This document shows positions 59,163-64,000 of a stretch of DNA of 64,000 nt, piece by piece; positions within the stretch are counted from its first letter, which is position 1; each line of letters starts with the position of its first letter. Position numbers and translations under genes: made by a program. The notes under the pieces were generated by a model. The model did not search any database, was not told where the DNA came from, and saw nothing but the letters and a program-made list of their open reading frames with translations. Source of the DNA: Streptomyces sp. CC0208 (GTDB taxonomy: Bacteria > Actinomycetota > Actinomycetes > Streptomycetales > Streptomycetaceae); contig NZ_CP031969.1 of assembly GCF_003443735.1 (NCBI RefSeq), forward strand, positions 1,798,001 to 1,862,000. The letters are read 5' to 3'.

Positions 59163-60203
59163 CTATCCCACCCTCACAGACCCCTTGGGCACCAGCCCCT
59201 GTGCGAACAGTTCGTCGCGGACCAGGCCCGCGTACACGGTGGCGCCGTGTACGGAGGTGTGGGTGTTGTCTCTCTTCTCGTTGTAGAGATAGATCGCCTT
59301 GGAACCCTCCACCCCGAGGGACTCCACGAGCGCCTTCGTCTTCGCCGTCAGGTCGATCAGCGGGACGTCCTCGGCCGCGGCCACCGAGCGGATCACCGCG
59401 GGATGGTCCACCCCGAGGCCGTTGACCAGCAGGGCCGTCCCGTTGTTCAGCGTGCCGTCCGAGTTGAACCAGCGTCGCACGATGGGCGTCACGAGGACAG
59501 GGTTCCCGCCTTTCTCCCTCACACCCGCGACCAATGTCTCCAGGTTCGCCCGGTACGTCGCCTCGTCGGTCGTCTTGTCGTTGTGGGCGAGCTGGACGAG
59601 GACGAGGTCGCCGGGGCGGATCAGCGGCTGGACCGTGGCCCACAGACGCGGCTCGGACAGATAGGTCACCGTGCTCTCGCCGGAGTCGGCGTAGTTGGCC
59701 ACGGACACGCCCTTGCGCAGGTACTGGGGCAGTTGCTGGCCCCAGCCGGAGTAGGGGTCGCCGGGCTGGTCGCAGACCGTGGAGTCGCCGACGAGGAAGA
59801 TCTGGCGGGTGTGCCGGGCGCGGGTGACCTTGATGTCGGCGAGCGCGGGGGCCGAGCCGCCCAGCACGAGGTCCAGGCCCGGCGTGCCGTCGGGTCCGGT
59901 CGGTTCGCCCTCCGGGGTGCGGACGTTCACGGTGAAGCTGCGCGAGACCTGCTCGCCGGCCTCGGCCGCCGTCTCCGGCAGCAGCGAACGCCGGGTCTCA
60001 CCGCTGATCTTCGTGCTTGACGCGGCATCGCCGCCGAGGAGGACCTTCACGTCGTACGTTCCCGGCGGGACGTCGAAGTGGCAGCCGGCGGTGGTGCAGT
60101 TCTCGATGCCGAGGGGACGGCCGGAGTGCGCCTGCGCCGGTACGGCGGTCAGGCCCGCGCTCAGCGTGACCGCCGCCAGCACGGCGAGGTTGAAACGTCT
60201 CAT
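59163..60203 (-). CDS. Secreted rhamnogalacturonan acetylesterase (CE12-like, SGNH)
   Basis: 346 residues. Signal peptide MRRFNLAVLAAVTLSAGLTAVPAQA, then an N-terminal beta domain (about 30-120) and an SGNH hydrolase (about 125-346). The SGNH parts are Ser in LVGDSTVCDQ, Gly in YADSGES, Asn in AHNDKT and Asp/His in DNTHTSVHG. This order is that of rhamnogalacturonan acetylesterases, which remove acetyl groups from the RG-I backbone. GAGGAG at 60211-60216 supports the ATG at 60203. Divergent from the PL4 lyase gene with operator-like palindromes between. Confidence 0.88.
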   Translation of the reverse strand: MRRFNLAVLAAVTLSAGLTAVPAQAHSGRPLGIENCTTAGCHFDVPPGTYDVKVLLGGDAASSTKISGETRRSLLPETAAEAGEQVSRSFTVNVRTPEGEPTGPDGTPGLDLVLGGSAPALADIKVTRARHTRQIFLVGDSTVCDQPGDPYSGWGQQLPQYLRKGVSVANYADSGESTVTYLSEPRLWATVQPLIRPGDLVLVQLAHNDKTTDEATYRANLETLVAGVREKGGNPVLVTPIVRRWFNSDGTLNNGTALLVNGLGVDHPAVIRSVAAAEDVPLIDLTAKTKALVESLGVEGSKAIYLYNEKRDNTHTSVHGATVYAGLVRDELFAQGLVPKGSVRVG

Positions 60204-60257
60204 TCGAGGCTCCTCAGACGGACGACAAGGCCTGGCGGCTGGACCGTACCCCCATCT

Positions 60258-60340
60258 GCAAGCGCTTTCTAGTCCCTGCGCGAGTTTCACAAGATTGCCA
60301 ACTCCCAGGCAGTGAAAGCCCTTTCGCGAAATCGATTCAA
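60258..60340. promoter_or_regulatory. Divergent promoter with three palindromes (pectin genes)
   Basis: AAGCGCTT at 60260-60267, inside GCAAGCGCTTTC, resembles a LacI-type operator core. TTTCGCGAAA (60322-60331) overlaps AATCGATT (60330-60337). All lie in the 194-bp gap between the acetylesterase and lyase genes. Confidence 0.6.
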
Positions 60341-60397
60341 CTGTCACCCTCCAAAGCACCCGCACCACCCCCACACGTCTCCGAAGGAGGCACCCCC

Positions 60398-62080
60398 ATG
60401 TCCGAATCCACCGTGCACGCAGCGGTCGGACGCCGCACCTTCGTCCTCGGCACCGTGGCCGCCGCCGGCACCGCCGCCCTCGCCGGGCCGCTCGCCGACA
60501 GCGCCTCCGCCGCGAGCTTCGGCTGGTCCGACGACGGCTCAAACTACGTCGTCGACACCGGCGCCAACCTCGTCTTCAAGATCAGCAAGACCAACGGCGA
60601 TCTGACCTCGCTGGTCTACAAGGGCACGCAGTACCAGGGCTACGGCGGCAAGAACTCGCACATCGAGTCCGGCCTCGGCACCTCCACCGTGAGCATCAAG
60701 CAGTCCGGCACGACGATCCTGATCTCGGTCGCGTACGGCACGCTGAAGCACTACTACGCGGCCCGCAGCGGTGAGAACAACGTCTATCTGTGGACCAACA
60801 AGGCCGACGACTCGGTCTCGGCGACCCGCTACATCCTGCGCGTCAACGCGGGCAAGTTCCTCAACGACGAGCCCGACTCGTACACTTACGCGCCCACCAC
60901 CATCGAGGCCTCCGACGTCTTCAAGAAGTCCGACGGTCAGACCCGCTCCAAGCACTACGCGAAGGCGCGGGTCATCGACTACAACTACGTCGGCTGGACC
61001 ACCGGCAGCGTCGGTCTGTACATCGTGCGCTCCAACCACGAGAAGGCCTCCGGCGGCCCGTTCTACCGCTCCCTGCTGCGCCACCAGAGCGCGGACGGCG
61101 GCGGTCTGTACGAGATCCTGTACTACGGCGAGAACCAGACGGAGGCCCAGCGCTTCGGCCTCCAGGGCCCCTACGTCATCGCCTTCACCGACGGCGGCGC
61201 CCCCTCTTCCGCGCTGTACCCCGGGACCCTCACCACCTCCTGGGCGGACTCGCTCGGCATCTCGGGCTACGTCCCCGCGAGCGGCCGGGGCAAGGTCGCC
61301 GGCGTCGGCATCACCCGGCGGAACACGGCGTACGCCTACACGGTCGGGCTCGCCAACTCCGCCGCCCAGTACTGGGGTTCGGCGCGGTCGTCGGACGGCT
61401 ACTTCTCCATCGGGGGTGTGCTGCCGGGGACGTACACGCTGACCGTCTTCAAGGGTGAACTCGCCGTCTACACCGGCTCGGTGAGCGTCAGCGCGGGCGG
61501 CACGACCACCCTCAACAGCATCGCGATCCCGTCCTCGAACGATCCCAGCAACGCGAGCGCGATCTGGCGCATCAACAACTGGGACGGCACGCCCGGCGGT
61601 TTCAAGAACGCCGACCTGATGACGTACGCCCATCCGTCCGACGTCCGCGCCTCCTCCTGGACCGGCAACGTCGTCATCGGCAGCGGCACCGAGACCTCGG
61701 CCTTCCCCTGCTACCTGTGGAAGGACGTCAACAGCGGAATCATCGTCTACTTCAAGCTGACCGCCGCCCAGGCCGCCGCCGCGCACACCCTGCGCATCGG
61801 GGTGACGACGGCCTACGCCAACGGCCGCCCGCAGGTCGTCGTCAACGACACCTGGACCTCCGCCGTCCCCTCCCCGCCCACCCAGCCGAGCACCCGGTCG
61901 CTGACCGTGGGCTCGTACCGGGGCAACAACTACACGTTCACCTACAGCGTGCCGGCGTCCGCCTGGCTGACGGACACCAGCGCCTACAACACGCTGAAGA
62001 TCTACGTGGCGAGCGGTTCGGGGTCGACGTCCTTCCTCAGTGCGGGCACATCGATCGACGCGATCGATCTGCTGGCCTGA
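60398..62080 (+). CDS. Secreted PL4 rhamnogalacturonan lyase
   Basis: 560 residues. A Tat-type leader (GRRTFVLGTVAAAGTAALAG) is followed by the lyase beta-sandwich (about 42-330: FGWSDDGSNYVVDTGANLVFKISKTNGDLTSLVYKG), a fibronectin-like middle domain (about 335-375) and a C-terminal jelly-roll domain (about 385-560: WRINNWDGTPGGFKNADLMTYAHPSD). That is the order of the PL4 rhamnogalacturonan lyases, which cleave RG-I by beta-elimination. The ATG at 60398 has AAGGAGG upstream. Its stop is 2 bp from the convergent GH43 stop. Confidence 0.9.
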   Translation: MSESTVHAAVGRRTFVLGTVAAAGTAALAGPLADSASAASFGWSDDGSNYVVDTGANLVFKISKTNGDLTSLVYKGTQYQGYGGKNSHIESGLGTSTVSIKQSGTTILISVAYGTLKHYYAARSGENNVYLWTNKADDSVSATRYILRVNAGKFLNDEPDSYTYAPTTIEASDVFKKSDGQTRSKHYAKARVIDYNYVGWTTGSVGLYIVRSNHEKASGGPFYRSLLRHQSADGGGLYEILYYGENQTEAQRFGLQGPYVIAFTDGGAPSSALYPGTLTTSWADSLGISGYVPASGRGKVAGVGITRRNTAYAYTVGLANSAAQYWGSARSSDGYFSIGGVLPGTYTLTVFKGELAVYTGSVSVSAGGTTTLNSIAIPSSNDPSNASAIWRINNWDGTPGGFKNADLMTYAHPSDVRASSWTGNVVIGSGTETSAFPCYLWKDVNSGIIVYFKLTAAQAAAAHTLRIGVTTAYANGRPQVVVNDTWTSAVPSPPTQPSTRSLTVGSYRGNNYTFTYSVPASAWLTDTSAYNTLKIYVASGSGSTSFLSAGTSIDAIDLLA

Positions 62081-62082
62081 CG

Positions 62083-63492
62083 TCAGGTCCCGCGCGTCCA
62101 CTGCTGGTTGGCCGCTCCGTTGCACGTGTACGTGATGATCGCGGCGGAGTTGGCGGTGGACGCGCCGTTCACGTCCAGGCACTCACCACTGGCGCGCGCC
62201 TTGACGGTCACGTACGAGCCCGACGTGACCACCGACCACTGCTGGGCGGTCGCGCTCCCGCAGTTCTCCTGGGTGACGTTGGTGGCGTTCTCCTGGAGGC
62301 ACAGGGAGCTGCCGCGGCCGACCAGCTGGTAGTAGCCGGTGCCGAGGTCCTTGAACCACCACTTCTGGTTGGCACCGCCGTTGCAGGTGTACTGGCTGAT
62401 CGCGACGCCCTGCCACAGCGACTGGCTGGCCACGTCCGCGCACTTTCCGCTGTTGCGGGAGACCAGCGTGTTGTATGTGGCGCTGGTGCCGCTGATCGTC
62501 CCGGCCGCCGCGTCGATCGTGATCTGGGGGTACCAGGACATGGACATCGTGGTGGAGGTGGGGAAGGTCAACGGCAGCCACACGTACCGGGAGTCGTTGA
62601 CGGTCCCGCCGAAGGAGTTGCCCCAGCGGTCGCCCATGTAGAGGTACGAGGTGCCCGAAGTCCCCTGCACCGGAAGGACGTAGGCGGTCTGCGAGTTGTA
62701 GGTCGTGGAGTCGCCGACGTTCGCCATCGAGGTCCACGGGCCGGCCAGGGAGGTCGCGGTGGCGTACTGCTGCTGGTTGGCGCTCCAGCCGGTCGCGCCC
62801 GAGGTCAGCATGAAGTAGACGCCGCCCCGCTTGAACAGGGCCGGGGCCTCGCGGTGTCCGCCCACCCACGGGTTGGCGACGAGGCTCGCGATGCCGGTGT
62901 AGTCGGCGGTCAGCTTGTAGATGTGCAGGTCGTAGTTCTCGTTGGCCGCCGAGACCATGTAGCCCGTGCCGTCGGTGTCGACGAACGTCGTGATGTCGCG
63001 GGACATGTTGTCGCCCAGCGGGCGGAAGCTGCCCTGGTAGGTGTAGCTCCCGTCGACCGTGGAGGAGACGGCGACGGCCGCGCGGGCCTCGCTGTAGTCG
63101 GTGCCGTTCTCCTTGTGCATCCACATCACGAACTTGCCGGTGGAGGCGTTGTAGATGACCTTGGGCCGCTCGATGTAGGCGGTGGACAGCTCGGAGGCGC
63201 TGGACTGGGTCAGGACGTGGTTCCGAAACTCCCAGTTCTTCAGGTCGGTGGAGCGGTAGGCGTCCACGTACCGGAAGGTGTTGTCGGCGTTGCGGTCCTC
63301 GCCGAACCAGTAGTAGTAGGAGCCGACCTTGATGACCCCGCCGCCGTGGGCGTGCAGGGCGTTTCCCGACGTGTCCGTGAACTGGACGCCGTTGGGGATG
63401 GTCAGCGGGGCGGCCTGGGCAGGTCCGGCCGTCACCAGGGCGCCGGCCAGGGCCAGACACAGGGCGAGCAGTACGGCGTATGCACGTCTCAT
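62083..63492 (-). CDS. Secreted GH43_24-like exo-beta-1,3-galactanase with CBM13
   Basis: 469 residues. Signal peptide ending AQA (about 28). A GH43 five-bladed propeller (about 35-340) opens with QFTDTSGNALHAHGGGVIKVGSYYYWFGEDR, the pattern of GH43_24 exo-beta-1,3-galactanases. A C-terminal CBM13 (about 345-469) has QKW, QQW and QQW repeats. This architecture is known from Streptomyces avermitilis galactanase. It trims the beta-1,3-galactan backbone of arabinogalactan. Its ATG overlaps the stop of the GH43 gene upstream by 4 bp. Confidence 0.87.
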   Translation of the reverse strand: MRRAYAVLLALCLALAGALVTAGPAQAAPLTIPNGVQFTDTSGNALHAHGGGVIKVGSYYYWFGEDRNADNTFRYVDAYRSTDLKNWEFRNHVLTQSSASELSTAYIERPKVIYNASTGKFVMWMHKENGTDYSEARAAVAVSSTVDGSYTYQGSFRPLGDNMSRDITTFVDTDGTGYMVSAANENYDLHIYKLTADYTGIASLVANPWVGGHREAPALFKRGGVYFMLTSGATGWSANQQQYATATSLAGPWTSMANVGDSTTYNSQTAYVLPVQGTSGTSYLYMGDRWGNSFGGTVNDSRYVWLPLTFPTSTTMSMSWYPQITIDAAAGTISGTSATYNTLVSRNSGKCADVASQSLWQGVAISQYTCNGGANQKWWFKDLGTGYYQLVGRGSSLCLQENATNVTQENCGSATAQQWSVVTSGSYVTVKARASGECLDVNGASTANSAAIITYTCNGAANQQWTRGT

Positions 63493-64000
63493 GACGCGAC
63501 CTCCGTGTCCGTGGCGGTGTCGGCCACCGGTATGCCGAAGTCCGGGGTGCCGTCCGCGTGCCAGCCGAGCTTCTGGACGCGGGTGTGGCGGTTGGGGTCG
63601 TTCAGCGGGTCGCCGACGATCTCCTTGTACTGGCGGGCGTGGTAGACGAGGACGTCACTGCGGCCGTCCTCGGCCACCGTGAAGCAGTTGTGGCCCGGGC
63701 CGTACTGCCTGGTGGTGTCGTTGCTGGTGAAGACGGGGGTAGGCGACTTGGACCAGCTCGCCGGGTTCATGAGGTCGGCGTTCGCGTCGGCGGTGAGCAG
63801 GCCCATGCAGTAGTGCCAGTCGGTGGCGCTGGCCGAGTAGGACATGAAGAGGCGGCCGTTGCGGGCGATGACCGACGGCCCCTCGTTCACCTTGTAGCCG
63901 ACACACTCCCAGTCGTACTCCGGGGTGGAGAGCCGGATCTGAGGACCTGTCAGGGTCCATGGGTTCGCCATCCTGGACAGGAAGATGCCGGTGTTGTTGT
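63489..64000 (-). CDS. 3' part of a GH43 (GH43_26-like) alpha-L-arabinofuranosidase/exo-arabinanase
   Basis: 170 C-terminal residues of a gene that begins beyond the right edge. Signatures NEGPSVIARNGRLFMSYSASATD, YGPGHNCFTVAEDG and YHARQYKEIVGDPLNDPNRH fit the GH43_26 group, which release arabinose from arabinan. Stop overlaps the next gene's ATG. The first half, including the catalytic Asp residues and any signal peptide, is not in view. Confidence 0.8.
   Translation of the reverse strand, partial: NNTGIFLSRMANPWTLTGPQIRLSTPEYDWECVGYKVNEGPSVIARNGRLFMSYSASATDWHYCMGLLTADANADLMNPASWSKSPTPVFTSNDTTRQYGPGHNCFTVAEDGRSDVLVYHARQYKEIVGDPLNDPNRHTRVQKLGWHADGTPDFGIPVADTATDTEVAS

Noticed and set aside
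55708..59286. Open frame of 1192 codons on the plus strand
   Set aside because: It crosses the repeat-protein and DUF2264 genes in antisense, with Arg/Gly/Val bias and no family signature.

Overview
The window looks like a piece of a Streptomyces (or closely related actinomycete) chromosome. Base composition is very GC-rich, GTG and TTG starts are frequent, adjacent genes often share 4-bp ATGA/GTGA overlaps, and one gene is a near-exact match in character to the S. coelicolor alditol oxidase AldO. The content (secreted plant-wall hydrolases, catabolic clusters, many regulators, one decayed IS element) suggests an accessory region of a soil saprophyte. No rRNA, tRNA, CRISPR array, prophage or origin was found.

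Layout. 1-0.6 kb: the 3' end of an unidentified protein, then the right end of an IS605-type tnpB element with its stem-loops. 0.6-5.2 kb: a secreted GH10-CBM13-GH62 xylanase/arabinofuranosidase, next to a SigE-type ECF sigma factor translationally coupled to a membrane protein with an extracellular domain. 5.5-7.3 kb: a MarR regulator divergent from an orphan solute-binding protein, with paired operators between them. 7.4-22.8 kb: a large aromatic-type catabolic island built of two divergent operons (DoxX, SDR, HisD-like dehydrogenase, extradiol-type dioxygenase, FAH hydrolase against ABM, FAD monooxygenase, ACMSD-like amidohydrolase, cyclase/hydrolase, BBE oxidase, FAH hydrolase). A LysR regulator, a second SDR and a third operon (SDR, VOC, DHA2 exporter) follow. 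23-28.7 kb: a complete-looking hydroxyproline catabolic operon with its own GntR regulator and a recurring TGTGACAT site. 28.7-30.8 kb: a single-chain sigma-like/zinc-finger/transmembrane/CBM2 protein and a 570-bp repeat-bearing non-coding stretch. 30.8-35.3 kb: an atypical radical SAM protein, a flavin-binding protein, and a 2-hydroxyacid dehydrogenase divergent from aldO. 35.4-44.8 kb: a galactan utilisation locus (ROK regulator, GH30 galactanase with CBM13, sugar ABC importer lacking its ATPase, GH2 beta-galactosidase). 44.9-50.1 kb: an ABC-2 exporter, an MFS exporter and an acyltransferase. 50.2-57.3 kb: a large HTH-nSTAND-TM-WD40 protein, two decayed genes, a small membrane protein and a repeat protein. 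57.4-64 kb: a pectin/arabinogalactan locus (DUF2264 hydrolase, rhamnogalacturonan acetylesterase, PL4 rhamnogalacturonan lyase, GH43 galactanase with CBM13, and an arabinan-type GH43 that runs off the end).

How it works together. Three separate loci attack xylan, type II arabinogalactan and rhamnogalacturonan. Secreted enzymes open the polymers, the ABC importer takes up oligosaccharides (needing an ATPase encoded elsewhere, MsiK in other streptomycetes), and the cytoplasmic GH2 enzyme finishes the galactosides. Two different sigma-factor-linked membrane proteins with extracellular beta-sandwich domains lie beside these loci and are the best candidates for an undescribed polysaccharide-sensing mechanism. 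The aromatic island and the hydroxyproline operon would process other plant-derived material, lignin or phenolic aromatics and hydroxyproline from cell-wall glycoproteins; that link is an inference.
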